A DNA stretch of 46,019 bases. It comes from Nitrososphaerales archaeon (GTDB taxonomy: Archaea > Thermoproteota > Nitrososphaeria > Nitrososphaerales > CADDZS01). The position numbers were made by a program, and so were the translations under genes. Each line of letters starts with the position of its first letter. Position 1 is the first letter of the stretch. Positions 24,122 to 32,657 of this stretch are shown here, one piece after another. The notes under the pieces were generated by a model. It had not been told where the DNA came from, did not search any database, and saw nothing but the letters and a program-made list of their open reading frames with translations. The stretch is from contig JASHOD010000089.1 in the NCBI GenBank assembly GCA_030041295.1, positions 1-46,019 on the forward strand, read 5' to 3'.

Positions 24122-24778
24122 CTATTCTTTAGCTAGTATCTCTACATTAACTCTCGCTTTCTTCTTGAAATTCTCTGCATCTTCCTTCGATCCGACTATC
24201 GTTCCCCAGTGCATTGGGATTACAATCTTCGGTTTGATTTTATCGGCCGCTTGAAGAGCTTCCTCCGATGTCATTACATATGTCCCAGAGACAGGCAGAA
24301 GCGCGATATCTGGTTTCAGATTGTCCATTTCGGGAATGACGTCAGAGTCACCGGTGTGATATATCGTCGTGCCATTCTTCGTCTTTATCAAGTAACCAAC
24401 CTTCTGGTCTGACTTCGGATGGAATGGCTTGCCAGGTTCTCTGAACTTGTTCGTATTGTAAGCTGGGATCGCCCTTACTTCGAAACTACCTACCTTCACT
24501 GTTTCGCCAGGTTTGACACTCTTCACGTTCCTTGCTCCCGCTTTTGAAAGCTCGTCCTTGCAAGCTGGGATCGCCACGACGACAGTACCTGGCTTGAGAA
24601 CTTTCTTGATGTCATCCGCATTGCAATGATCAAAATGTTCGTGAGATATGAGAAGAAAATCCGTACGTGCTTCCTTGTCCAGCTTGAACGGATCAATTAC
24701 TAGAGTTTCGGAGCCGTCCTTGAACATAAAACCATCATGACCGAGCCAACTGATCTTTATCCCATTATGTTCGTACAA
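24122..24778 (-). CDS. Metallo-beta-lactamase-fold hydrolase (UPF0173/UlaG-like)
   Basis: The 218-residue protein matches the compact MBL-fold group: ISWLGHDGFMFKDGSETLVI at the start, the metal motif LISHEHFDHCNADD (HxHxDH, about 43-56), YHTGDSDVIPEM (about 140-151) and the C-terminal KIVIPMHWGTIVGSKEDA with the last His ligand. Members hydrolyse phosphoesters or lactones; the substrate of this one is unknown. Cytosolic. It converges on the methyltransferase gene and starts with TTG. Confidence 0.88.
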   Translation of the reverse strand: MYEHNGIKISWLGHDGFMFKDGSETLVIDPFKLDKEARTDFLLISHEHFDHCNADDIKKVLKPGTVVVAIPACKDELSKAGARNVKSVKPGETVKVGSFEVRAIPAYNTNKFREPGKPFHPKSDQKVGYLIKTKNGTTIYHTGDSDVIPEMDNLKPDIALLPVSGTYVMTSEEALQAADKIKPKIVIPMHWGTIVGSKEDAENFKKKARVNVEILAKE

Positions 24779-24945
24779 ATTATTGCCTCAACCGTACCAG
24801 ACTAGTTATGACGAAGTGGTTAGAAAAGAAAAACCTTTCCGTTTGAGGGTTGAGAATAGTGGAAGATAGAAGGAAATTCAGAAATAAAAAAGAGAAGGGG
24901 GTTTGAAAGCAGAGTTTGAGTCTGCTTACAATTTACTGTTGCAGA

Positions 24946-25336
24946 CTAACTTACGCGGAGATAGTTTAGAGAATTGCCCCAGTTGGCGAATGGATCCCTT
25001 GTCATTCCAGAGTCGTCTTTGAGGAATTGGGAACTCGAGCATTGAGGAGCGTTGATGAATTCTGTGGCGAAGTAGATGTTGCCTGTAGATGAACCAAGTG
25101 AATTAGGTTCGTAAATTGCTGCGTAATAGTCTCCCCATCTTGGTCTCTTCTCCATATGCTCCGCCGCTATCAACTGCATTCACTCCATCGGGATTAGTCG
25201 CTGCACCGCCTTTGCTGTTGCTGACGGCGACGCACTGTTTCTGAACCGCGATTTTCTTTTTGTTTGATTCATCAAGATCCGGGTATAATACCCTGATAGC
25301 AGAAAGCGCAAGTGAATGAACCTTGACTTTGCACAA
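24946..25336 (-). pseudogene. Frameshifted remnant of a secreted WGDY-motif protein
   Basis: Two minus-strand reading frames join at about 25140. The upstream frame (from 25336) encodes VQKQCVAVSNSKGG and GVNAVDSGGAYGEE, and the downstream frame continues with PRWGDYYAAIYEPNSLGSST, NIYFATEFINAPQ and ends FANWGNSLNYLRVS. The WGDY ... ATEF ... NWG pattern is typical of C-terminal parts of secreted beta-propeller or sialidase-like proteins (often WGDYS ... NEY ... WGT). The N-terminus with signal peptide is not found. A single-base indel explains the frame change, and the missing front argues for a decayed gene rather than a mere read error. Confidence 0.6.
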
Positions 25337-25378
25337 TGCTAATATTACTGCACTATTACTGTAATACTAGAACTGATT

Positions 25379-25678
25379 TTGGGGCGCACTGTCCCTTCCT
25401 TTGAAATGGTAATCGGCCAAGAAATTGACCGCGTGATGAGAATCTACGGCAAGATGCTCTCGTCAAAGCAGCAAAAAGGACTGCTGAACCAGACACTGCA
25501 ACAATGCGAGTACTATTCCTGGGCCTGCTCTAAGGCGGTGAAACTTGTGCCGATGCGTTCCATTCTCATGGGGATTATCTTGGGTCACGAAAGAGAGATG
25601 CAATCAATAGGGCAGGACTTGGAAATAGTAAGAGTCAGAAGAAAAATGAAGAAGAAGGAAGGAACATCATCTCAATGA
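25379..25678 (+). CDS. Small unknown protein, first gene of RecA-like cluster
   Basis: The 99-residue product is mostly helical with a basic end (RRKMKKKEGTSSQ) and two Cys (QQCEYYSWACSKA). I recognise no family. Its stop codon overlaps the start of the next gene (ATGA at 25675-25678), so translation of the two is probably coupled. Start TTG. A partner or regulator of the RecA-like protein is the natural guess from context only. Confidence 0.7.
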   Translation: MGRTVPSFEMVIGQEIDRVMRIYGKMLSSKQQKGLLNQTLQQCEYYSWACSKAVKLVPMRSILMGIILGHEREMQSIGQDLEIVRVRRKMKKKEGTSSQ

Positions 25679-26442
25679 CGCTAACAACAACAACAACTAG
25701 CGAACTACTTGCAAAGCAACAACAACGACTCGTATCGTCTTTAATCAAGCCGGCCTCGCAATTAAGAGGCCTCGTATTCGGAAATTCAATCGACAAATTG
25801 CTCCGAGGCGGACTTGCCCCAAAGACGCTTACTTTCCTCTACGGAGTAGACGCAAACCACATAATGAATACGCTTTGCTCCAACTCGATCCGAGTCTTCG
25901 GCGGAAAGGTGGTGTACCTTGACGCCGCAAATTCTTTCGATCCGTATTTCATCGTCCGCAGCAACTTTCCGCAGAGTGAGAGGGTGGCAAGAGAGTTCCT
26001 CCAATCCGTAATTGTATCTAGAGCGTTTACCTGCTACCAGCTGAGAAAACTCGTTACAGACAAACTCGTAGATTTGATTGCAAACCAAGAGAATGACCAG
26101 CAGAAAATCAAGACGGTTCTGGTTTCAGGTATCAGTAGCGTATTCAGCGAGGAGGACAACACCCCAGACGAAATCGAAATAATCGAGTTTTTGATGGCTC
26201 GGACTCTGCGGGAGATTGCTTCAGACAAGAACAATGGTGTTTCGTTCGTCGTAGTTTCCTCGAATTCGCCTTCGATGAATTTCGTCTCCAAGTCGGATAC
26301 TGCGATAAAATTGTTCCTCGAAGAAGGAGAAAAGAAAGGTGTCAGTAATAGGAGAAAAAGAGGCAGGGAGATGATCCAAAAGGTGATTTTGATGAAGCAT
26401 TATTCCCAGAAATTTGAGACAATAACACTCTCTGAGAAATGA
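25675..26442 (+). CDS. RecA/RadA-fold paralogue lacking Walker motifs
   Basis: The 255-residue protein aligns by eye with the core of RadA/KaiC-like ATPases: FGNSIDKLLRGGLAPKTLTF (35-54) corresponds to the segment before the P-loop in RadA, but the P-loop itself is replaced by YGVDANHIMN (56-65), with no GxxxxGKT. The later strand KTVLVSGISSVF (where Walker B should be) has no Asp. A VVVSSNS strand follows near 207. It is therefore probably a non-catalytic RecA-fold protein like Rad51 paralogue partners. The start ATG overlaps the previous stop, and the third gene follows after 21 nt, so the three form one operon. Confidence 0.7.
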   Translation: MTLTTTTTSELLAKQQQRLVSSLIKPASQLRGLVFGNSIDKLLRGGLAPKTLTFLYGVDANHIMNTLCSNSIRVFGGKVVYLDAANSFDPYFIVRSNFPQSERVAREFLQSVIVSRAFTCYQLRKLVTDKLVDLIANQENDQQKIKTVLVSGISSVFSEEDNTPDEIEIIEFLMARTLREIASDKNNGVSFVVVSSNSPSMNFVSKSDTAIKLFLEEGEKKGVSNRRKRGREMIQKVILMKHYSQKFETITLSEK

Positions 26443-26463
26443 AATCGGATTGACTAATTTTCC

Positions 26464-26772
26464 TTGGCAGAAGAAGAGCAAGAAGAAACGCGTGAAGAAA
26501 AGGAAACAGAAGAAGAGCTGTTCAAAGTTAGCGCCACCGCCAAACTAAAAGACGAAATAGAGTCATGGACTCCGTTTCTCGAGTCTCTGAGACCCGAGGA
26601 CAAGGAGCTCTTCAAGGAGATGATCCAAAGATCTTGGGACTACGCGGACTCTGTTGAAGTTTGTGGCGAGGAGTACGTTACAGAGGCATTTTTGATCAGT
26701 CTTTTAGTTTCGCAGCAAAAGAAAGTCAACTTTCTTGCAAACCAAGTTGCGATCAACTTCACAAGGAAATAA
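26464..26772 (+). CDS. Small acidic helical protein, third gene of RecA-like cluster
   Basis: The 102-residue product begins with a very acidic run of about 20 residues (Glu-rich) and continues with amphipathic helices (KLKDEIESWTPFLESLRPED, ETITRAF-like middle, FLANQVAINFTRK end). I do not recognise a family. It follows the RecA-like gene by 21 nt with the same orientation and no promoter between. Start TTG. Confidence 0.65.
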   Translation: MAEEEQEETREEKETEEELFKVSATAKLKDEIESWTPFLESLRPEDKELFKEMIQRSWDYADSVEVCGEEYVTEAFLISLLVSQQKKVNFLANQVAINFTRK

Positions 26773-27072
26773 GAGGCGAAAACTGATTCACGTCACTAAA
26801 ATGGGAACGGATGAGACACACTACCCTTTTCAGACATGGCACCGATTGGGTAAGTTGCGTCCGATGATTCCGTTTGCATGTCGGAACTTCCAAAAGATAA
26901 TCTACCAAATGAAGAGAGTTGCACAATACTTTCCTGCACTTGTCTCAATTCTGACTAAAAGATGCATATTCACACTACAGTCCTTAGAATAATTCATTCG
27001 GTCTAGGATAGACGCATCATAGGCGCAATCCCAAAATAGCAGCTTAACTCAGATCAAGAAAATGTTGTACAT
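26773..27072. other. Intergenic region without visible genes
   Basis: About 300 nt between the RecA-like cluster and guaB. An 85-codon ORF crosses it from inside the previous gene but has an unlikely composition and no homology that I recognise. No clear TATA box; CAGCTTAACTC (27040-27050) is a weak candidate for guaB. Confidence 0.35.
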
Positions 27073-28602
27073 TTGAGCGCTTATAGACGAGAATCACCCA
27101 CATTGCGATACAAAGATCTCGCGAATCTTCGCACAGGATTAGCTTTCGACGATGTTTTACTTGTTCCACGATACTCGAAGATAAATTCTAGACGCGATGC
27201 GGACACTTCTACAAGGCTTACCTCGAATATTGCCCTAAGCATTCCTATAATTTCTGCGAACATGGACACCGTTACCGAAGCAAGCATGGCCGTCGCTATC
27301 GCAAGGGAGGGCGGGGTTGGAGTCATTCATAGATTCATGAGATTAGAGGAGCAGGTAGCCCAAGTTCAAAAAGTCAAAAGAATGGAAAGCATAGTGATCG
27401 AGACGCCGTACTCTCTAGGAGTCGAAGCTAAGCTTTCAGATGTTCGAAGATTGATGCGAGAAAAGAACGTGGGGGGGATACTAATTGTCAATGATCAAGG
27501 CAGGCTAGAAGGAATCATTACTACTCGCGATATCCGATTCGTAACCAATCCGAATGCGTCTGTCAGCACTCTCATGACCAAGCGGAAAGACCTTGTCGTG
27601 GGTACTTGGAGCAAGACTACCATCGAACAAGCGCAAGATATTATGCAGGACACGAGAATCGAAAAACTTCCTCTCGTTGATTCTAAAAATAGGTTGAGAG
27701 GACTGGTCACCGCTAAAGACATCCTAAAACGAAAGGAGTACCCGCGTGCCACAAAGGATTCAAAGGGGAGGCTTAGAGTGGGAGCGGCGGTCGGTGTCAA
27801 AGGAGATTATCTCGAGCGTGCAGAGAAACTAGCAGAAGCGGATGTAGATGTTTTGGTCCTTGATATTGCACACGGACATAGTCAGCACGCGATCGACGCA
27901 ACCAAGAAAATAAAGAAAACCCTCCCTGAAACAGACCTTATTGCGGGAAACGTCGCAACCCGCGAGGGAGCCCGAGATCTCATAAATGCTGGTGCTGACT
28001 CGATAAAGGTCGGGGTCGGAAGCGGGTCTATTTGCATCACTAGGATTGTGACCGGTTCCGGCATACCGCAGCTAACTGCAATCAGCGATTGCAGCAGAAT
28101 AGCAAGGGATAATGGCATCACCTTGATTGCGGATGGAGGAATAAGAAACTCTGGAGACATAGCCAAATCTGTAGTGGCGGGGGCCGACACGGTCATGATA
28201 GGCAGCCTTCTAGCCGGGACCGATGAGAGTCCCGGTGAAATTGTGTTTCGGGGAAACCAACGGTATAAGGTTACACGTGGTATGGCGTCGATGGCCGCTC
28301 GAAGGGATCAGCTTGAAAAGGAAGGAAGATTGAAGCCCGAAGGTATGCGAGAAGGCGAGGATGTCGAAAACCACGCCGAAGTAGACTTATCGGATTACGT
28401 CCCTGAAGGCGTTGAAGCTATCGTTCCGTACAAGGGAGGCGCCGTGAGCGTTATTCGTCAGCTCGTCGGTGGACTACGGAGCGGCATGAGCTATTGCGGC
28501 GCTTCAAATCTTAAGCAAATGAGAGCTAATGGAAAGTTCATCAGGATTACGAACGTGGGAATCGCAGAAAGCAATCCCCATGATGTGATCACTGATATCT
28601 GA
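27073..28602 (+). CDS. guaB: IMP dehydrogenase
   Basis: This 509-residue enzyme oxidises IMP to XMP with NAD+, the committed step of GMP synthesis. The barrel starts with LAFDDVLLVPRYSKINSRRD (about 23-42); two CBS domains occupy about 112-225 (IIVNDQGRLEGIITTRDI, LPLVDSKNRLRGLVTAKDIL); the catalytic loop GSGSICITRIVTGSG has the active-site Cys, where most enzymes have CTTR and this one has CITR. IADGGIRNSGDIAKSVVAGA and the GGLRSGMSYCGA end are typical. The TTG start is well supported because there is no nearby ATG. It stands alone. Confidence 0.96.
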   Translation: MSAYRRESPTLRYKDLANLRTGLAFDDVLLVPRYSKINSRRDADTSTRLTSNIALSIPIISANMDTVTEASMAVAIAREGGVGVIHRFMRLEEQVAQVQKVKRMESIVIETPYSLGVEAKLSDVRRLMREKNVGGILIVNDQGRLEGIITTRDIRFVTNPNASVSTLMTKRKDLVVGTWSKTTIEQAQDIMQDTRIEKLPLVDSKNRLRGLVTAKDILKRKEYPRATKDSKGRLRVGAAVGVKGDYLERAEKLAEADVDVLVLDIAHGHSQHAIDATKKIKKTLPETDLIAGNVATREGARDLINAGADSIKVGVGSGSICITRIVTGSGIPQLTAISDCSRIARDNGITLIADGGIRNSGDIAKSVVAGADTVMIGSLLAGTDESPGEIVFRGNQRYKVTRGMASMAARRDQLEKEGRLKPEGMREGEDVENHAEVDLSDYVPEGVEAIVPYKGGAVSVIRQLVGGLRSGMSYCGASNLKQMRANGKFIRITNVGIAESNPHDVITDI

Positions 28603-28875
28603 TCATTTATGCGTCAGATTCAACAAATTTTTCTCTCAGACTATGAAGTTCAGAGATAATATCAAAACCCTCGTCAACCTGCCCTAGGAAGGGACATTTT
28701 CCCCTTTTTCGCGTCTCAAAATCTGCCTAGAATAGTTAAGACACTTATTCTGGTCGGGGCTTCCGCTACTTTCGGAGCAATACTCCTAAACGATCTTTGC
28801 GCTTTAGAAGGAACTAGGATCAGAATCAAATCCCTATTCTGCAGTATTGGGTGGCGAGGCTTTCTTCGTAAGAAG
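28603..28875. other. Region upstream of histidine-kinase remnant
   Basis: The frame of the kinase remnant stays open back to a stop near 28660 but has no start codon and no recognisable kinase sequence. A short ORF (MKFRDNIKTLVNLP then TAG, from 28643) may be another decayed piece. I see no promoter or RNA gene. Confidence 0.35.
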
Positions 28876-29088
28876 CTTTCTATTTCAGATCGGGGAACAG
28901 GAATTCCAGATGATATGCTGCCAAAGGTGTTTGACCGTTATCTCGCCGGAGCGAAGGGAAGCGGGCTTGGAATGTCCATTGTACACGCCTTGGTGGTTCA
29001 AAGGTATCACGGAGGGCTCAAGATTGATAGTTCACAAGACCCCGTATCTCACGGTACCACAATTCACATATGGTCGCGAAAAGGATAG
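28876..29088 (+). pseudogene. Histidine kinase ATPase-domain remnant (C-terminal end)
   Basis: A 70-codon stretch without a usable start encodes the end of a HATPase domain: LSISDRGTGIPDDMLPKVFD (G1/F boxes), GSGLGMSIVHALVVQRYHGG (G2 box) and SHGTTIHIWSRKG before TAG 29088. The N-box that should lie upstream is absent or unreadable, and no sensor, dimerisation domain or receiver gene is nearby. This is the tail of a broken signal-transduction kinase. An overlapping 109-codon frame (28847-29176) is a shadow. Confidence 0.65.
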
Positions 29089-29165
29089 GATTTCTCTGTT
29101 TTTCTTCCCCCTAATGTTGTCTCTTTCGAGAACGGATGTGAAGAAAAAAGGACGAATCGTAGCCC

Positions 29166-30539
29166 ATGGACACTAGAAAATCGGAGAATCAGGAAATAGA
29201 ACAGAAACGAAGGAGCTTCACACTTTCATGCTTTATCTGCAATAGTTCTTTTGAAATCGACGATTATGGATCTTTTTACTACTGCAAGAAATGCGGCGGC
29301 GTCCTCGAGATAAGGATAACAAAGTCTAATGATCTTTCTTCGTTGGGAGATGAAAGAAGACTTAGTACTGGCGCCAAGACCCTCAGCCGTCTTCATTCTT
29401 CGCGAGGAGTTTGGAAGTACTCTGACTTAATCCCGGTATGGCACGAGACGAACGTTGTTTCGATGCCTGAAGGAGAGACCCCGCTCGTCGAATGCAGGAA
29501 TTTGGCACGAGCTTTGGGGTTCAAGTCCCTGTATGTAAAATTTGAAGGGCTCAACCCGACTGGTTCGTTCAAGGACCGCGGAATGACGGTTGGTGTCTCA
29601 AAGGCCAATGAACTTGGGTTCAAGAAACTCATTTGCGCTTCGACAGGAAATACTTCTGCCTCTTTGGCTGCGTACAGTGCGAAGGCGAATTTGAAGTGCA
29701 TCGTACTCATTCCAAAGGGGAAGATTGCCCTAGGAAAAGTGGCGCAGGCAGTGGCATATGGGGCGGAGATATTTCAAGTGGAAGGAAATTTTGACGAGTG
29801 TCTAAGGATGGCAACTGAAATCGCGGAGCAGGGAAGGGAGATTCTTTTGTTGAATTCTGTGAATCCGTTCCGAATCGAAGGGCAAAAAACTGCCGCGTTC
29901 GAAATCACGGAACAGCTCGGGTTCGTGCCAGATAACGTAATTTTGCCCGTAGGTAACGGAGGTAACATCTCCTCACTTTGGAAGGGATTCAAGGAGATTA
30001 ATCAGCTCGCGTTCATCGAAACCGTCAAGGACATTGAGCAGCGGGAGAGGTCACCGCGAATGATTGGTATCCAAGCGGAAGGTGCCTCCCCAATTGCCAG
30101 GGCGTTTCGATCGGGCGCAAAGTCAATTGAAATCGAGAAGGAGCCCCACACCGATGCTTCCGCAATCAATATCGGCTCGCCGGTAAACTGGGCTAAAGCT
30201 CTCGGTGCAATCTACGAATCGCACGGTTATTCGGATTCTGTGAGCGATTATGAAATTTTTGAGGCCCAGAGGCTTCTCGCGTCGAGTGAAGGACTTTTTG
30301 TCGAACCTGCGTCTGCGACTCCGATAGCTTATCTAAGAAATATTTCTTCAAGGAATAGCCAAGAAAGTCAGTCTCGAGATCAATATGAGCGATTGAAGGA
30401 TTCAACGATAGTGTGCGTAGCCACTGGTAACGGCTTGAAGGATCCTAACACGGTAATGAGAGACCTGGATCAAAATCAGATCAAGGTTGTTAGTGCGGAC
30501 GCCAAATCTCTCGAAAAATCTCTATTTGTTTCCGCGTAA
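29166..30539 (+). CDS. thrC: Threonine synthase
   Basis: The 457-residue PLP enzyme converts O-phosphohomoserine to threonine. It starts with a zinc ribbon (CFICNSSFEIDDYGSFYYCK with CxxC pairs at about 19-42). The PLP-binding Lys lies in NPTGSFKDRGMTVG (about 136-149); the phosphate-binding segment STGNTSASLAAYSAKA and the LPVGNGGNISSLWKGF loop are present, as is the C-terminal ATGNGLKDP. Length and order fit archaeal threonine synthases; family relatives include cysteate synthase, which is less likely. The stop codon overlaps the TATA box of the following SerK-like gene. Confidence 0.93.
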   Translation: MDTRKSENQEIEQKRRSFTLSCFICNSSFEIDDYGSFYYCKKCGGVLEIRITKSNDLSSLGDERRLSTGAKTLSRLHSSRGVWKYSDLIPVWHETNVVSMPEGETPLVECRNLARALGFKSLYVKFEGLNPTGSFKDRGMTVGVSKANELGFKKLICASTGNTSASLAAYSAKANLKCIVLIPKGKIALGKVAQAVAYGAEIFQVEGNFDECLRMATEIAEQGREILLLNSVNPFRIEGQKTAAFEITEQLGFVPDNVILPVGNGGNISSLWKGFKEINQLAFIETVKDIEQRERSPRMIGIQAEGASPIARAFRSGAKSIEIEKEPHTDASAINIGSPVNWAKALGAIYESHGYSDSVSDYEIFEAQRLLASSEGLFVEPASATPIAYLRNISSRNSQESQSRDQYERLKDSTIVCVATGNGLKDPNTVMRDLDQNQIKVVSADAKSLEKSLFVSA

Positions 30540-30547
30540 ATATAAAG
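30538..30547 (+). promoter_or_regulatory. TATA box for the SerK-like gene
   Basis: AAATATAAAG overlaps the thrC stop codon and lies about 33-42 nt before ATG 30580, which predicts a leader of roughly 10 nt. The downstream gene can therefore be transcribed on its own as well as by readthrough from thrC. Confidence 0.6.
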
Positions 30548-30579
30548 AGGATCGAACCCTTATTATCATTGGTTAATTA

Positions 30580-31107
30580 ATGGAAGTTTTCTTACCATTG
30601 GGAACCCAAAAAAAAGAAGAACAATCAATTGAGACCAAACTTCCTATAGAGTATACAATTGCCAAGATCGCGATTTCGAACCTTGTGCCGCATGAAGGAA
30701 CACTTGACTGGCATCTTAAAGAGATAAGAGAATGGATTGAAAGGGATGGATTTCAGGCTCGCCCTATCGCCGTTTCATCGCTATCGGCTGAGGGACCCGA
30801 ATGGGAGGATAAATACATGATTCACGACGGCCATCATAGAACAAGCGCTCTTCAAAGCCTTGGTTGTAACTTCATCATGTGTAGCATATTCGATTATGAT
30901 GACCCCAGAATCAAAGTCTTCGATTATGACACAGAATCAATTCCAATTTCCAAGGATGTAGTGAGACGCAGAGCGGTTCTCGGGGTCGATATCTCACCGA
31001 GGTTTGACAAGCATTTCATCGAGTTAGAAGATGGGAGACTATCACGCTTCCAAGATAATTCGGTACTCGAACCGGAACTGTTCACGCCTCTTTCTGACCT
31101 AAGATAA
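30580..31107 (+). CDS. ParB/Srx-fold protein resembling archaeal free-serine kinase (SerK)
   Basis: The 175-residue protein has a ParB-like core: ISNLVPHEGTLDWHLKEIRE (32-51), ARPIAVSSL (60-68) and YMIHDGHHRTSALQSLG (79-95). The DGHHRxxALxxLG motif and a PHE motif (Glu39) match the archaeal ADP-dependent serine kinase SerK described from Thermococcus, where a Glu in this place is catalytic. True ParB partition proteins instead carry GERR-type motifs and a DNA-binding half, absent here. The position directly after thrC suggests the substrate could be homoserine, giving the O-phosphohomoserine that ThrC consumes, or serine. No classical GHMP homoserine kinase is in the window. Confidence 0.72.
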   Translation: MEVFLPLGTQKKEEQSIETKLPIEYTIAKIAISNLVPHEGTLDWHLKEIREWIERDGFQARPIAVSSLSAEGPEWEDKYMIHDGHHRTSALQSLGCNFIMCSIFDYDDPRIKVFDYDTESIPISKDVVRRRAVLGVDISPRFDKHFIELEDGRLSRFQDNSVLEPELFTPLSDLR

Positions 31108-31215
31108 CAGGATTTTTTCTACTAACCCGAAGCTAGCCCTGCGCGAAGATCCACTGCAAAATGATTAACTAATTCTTTCCGGGATTCTTTCATTTGGAAA
31201 GGTGGATCAGCACAC

Positions 31216-32220
31216 TTGGGCACAGTCGAAGAAGGAGCATACAATGCAGTAAAGACATGCATGGGCGTAAGAAAAGAAGACAAGATTCTGATCGTGACCG
31301 ATAGAAATGAGATCATAGTTGGTAACGCGTTACGAGATGCTTCGGCGAAGATTACTGGAAATGACAGAGTAAAGCTATTCGTTCTCGAGGATCTTTCTGC
31401 ACGTCCCTTGACAAAACTGCCAGAGAAGATCGAGCAAAACATTCCTTGGGCAACTGTTACGTTCTGGGCTGCCAGTAGCCTACCAGGTGAGCTTGCAGCT
31501 CGTGCTCCGTTCATACGAAAAGCCACGGAATATGCTCGACACGGGCATATGCCTAACATCACTCCGCGACTAATGGAGCAGGGAATGTGCGCTGACTACA
31601 ATCAGGTATATGCTCTAACTCACAAGATTTACGACGTTGTAAGGAAAGCGTCGAAGATCGAAATTACAAATGATATAGGGGCAAAGGTGACGGCAGAATT
31701 TGACAGATCCTGGCGCTGGATTCCAAGCGATGGGAGGTATCACGAGAAAGGAAAGTGGGGAAATCTTCCAGAAGGAGAAACATTCACAGCACCAAAGATA
31801 GTCAACGGTCATTTTGTGACTAATCTCCTAGGAGACTGGTTTTCAGAGAAGTACGGAAACTTTAAGGATCCTCTGAGTTTCGACGTTAGGGAATCGCGAA
31901 TCGATTTCTCCACTCTACGATGCGAAAACAAGACGCTCAAAGACGAGATTATAAACTACATGAAAACGGACGAGAACAGCAACAGAGCCAGCGAATTTGC
32001 ACTTCCGACTAATCCACTCCTAATTGCAATGCCAACCGTCGGGAACTTGTTACAGGATGAAAAGGCGAGACCCCACATTGCATTCGGCGACCCATACCAG
32101 CATGAAACCGGGGCGCCATGGTCTTCAAAGACTCATGTTGATCTCTTGCTGGAACGATGTGACGCCCGCGTAGATGGGACTCAGATAATGCGTAATGGAA
32201 ATTACATATTAGATGCCTAG
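31216..32220 (+). CDS. Metal-dependent aminopeptidase-like protein (M29-related)
   Basis: The 334-residue protein has the archaeal leucyl-aminopeptidase layout: VEEGAYNAVKTCMGVRKEDK (4-23) followed by ILIVTD and a Rossmann-like N-terminal half, then GKWGNLPEGETFTAPKIVNG (about 182-201), which matches the GExFxAP metal-ligand segment of M29/thermophilic aminopeptidases. The C-terminal HIAFGDPYQHETGAPWSSKT and HVDLL contain further His/Asp ligands (HVDxL). It probably trims N-terminal residues from peptides in the cytosol. Starts with TTG. It follows the SerK-like gene by 108 nt. Confidence 0.8.
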   Translation: MGTVEEGAYNAVKTCMGVRKEDKILIVTDRNEIIVGNALRDASAKITGNDRVKLFVLEDLSARPLTKLPEKIEQNIPWATVTFWAASSLPGELAARAPFIRKATEYARHGHMPNITPRLMEQGMCADYNQVYALTHKIYDVVRKASKIEITNDIGAKVTAEFDRSWRWIPSDGRYHEKGKWGNLPEGETFTAPKIVNGHFVTNLLGDWFSEKYGNFKDPLSFDVRESRIDFSTLRCENKTLKDEIINYMKTDENSNRASEFALPTNPLLIAMPTVGNLLQDEKARPHIAFGDPYQHETGAPWSSKTHVDLLLERCDARVDGTQIMRNGNYILDA

Positions 32221-32270
32221 AAGTAGGAAAAAAAGGCAAAATTGAGCAGAAAGCTTTGTGAATTTTGAAA

Positions 32271-32280
32271 TCTTAAATAA
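32271..32280 (+). promoter_or_regulatory. TATA box for winged-helix gene
   Basis: TCTTAAATAA lies about 40 nt before ATG 32319 in a short intergenic gap, good archaeal spacing for a leader of about 15 nt. Confidence 0.5.
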
Positions 32281-32318
32281 GACTCTCTCCTAACTCAAAG
32301 GGCCGTAAAACGAATAAT

Positions 32319-32657
32319 ATGGAAGAACCAGTACTTTCCGCAGTTCAGTCGAGGATACTTCTAGCACTTTTGCTCGGAGGTCCACAGTGTTCAAGCAAGA
32401 TTCTCTATGACGTCGGAATAAGTGGATCATCCTGGGCCAAAGAAAAACGCTACCTTCTAAGTTGGGGTCTCTTGACCTATAGAATAAGCAGGGAGCTCAC
32501 AGACAGAGGCGTTGTTAGAAAGATGGAGTTCATTCTCACTAAACGCGGGAAGCAAGTTGCCCAAAGCCTATTGATGATCTCCACTTCAATCACCAGTGGC
32601 TCTCTTCGTCAGGAACAGATAGGTTTAGAGCAAATCACTTCTCCTTTGGCAGCTTAG
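32319..32657 (+). CDS. Small winged-helix transcriptional regulator
   Basis: The 112-residue protein is one helix-turn-helix domain: VQSRILLALLLGGPQCSSKI, a recognition helix around GSSWAKEKRYLLSWGLLTY and a wing VVRKMEFILTKRGKQVAQSL. This is an archaeal MarR/ArsR-like winged helix without an effector domain; the target is unknown. It has its own promoter and lies just upstream of enolase on the same strand, which may or may not be its target. Confidence 0.65.
   Translation: MEEPVLSAVQSRILLALLLGGPQCSSKILYDVGISGSSWAKEKRYLLSWGLLTYRISRELTDRGVVRKMEFILTKRGKQVAQSLLMISTSITSGSLRQEQIGLEQITSPLAA

Noticed and set aside
26735-26992. 85-codon plus-strand ORF
   Set aside because: It starts inside the preceding gene in another frame and has a non-protein-like composition without homology that I recognise.
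28847-29176. 109-codon plus-strand ORF
   Set aside because: It is a shadow frame of the histidine-kinase remnant, whose own frame shows the family motifs.
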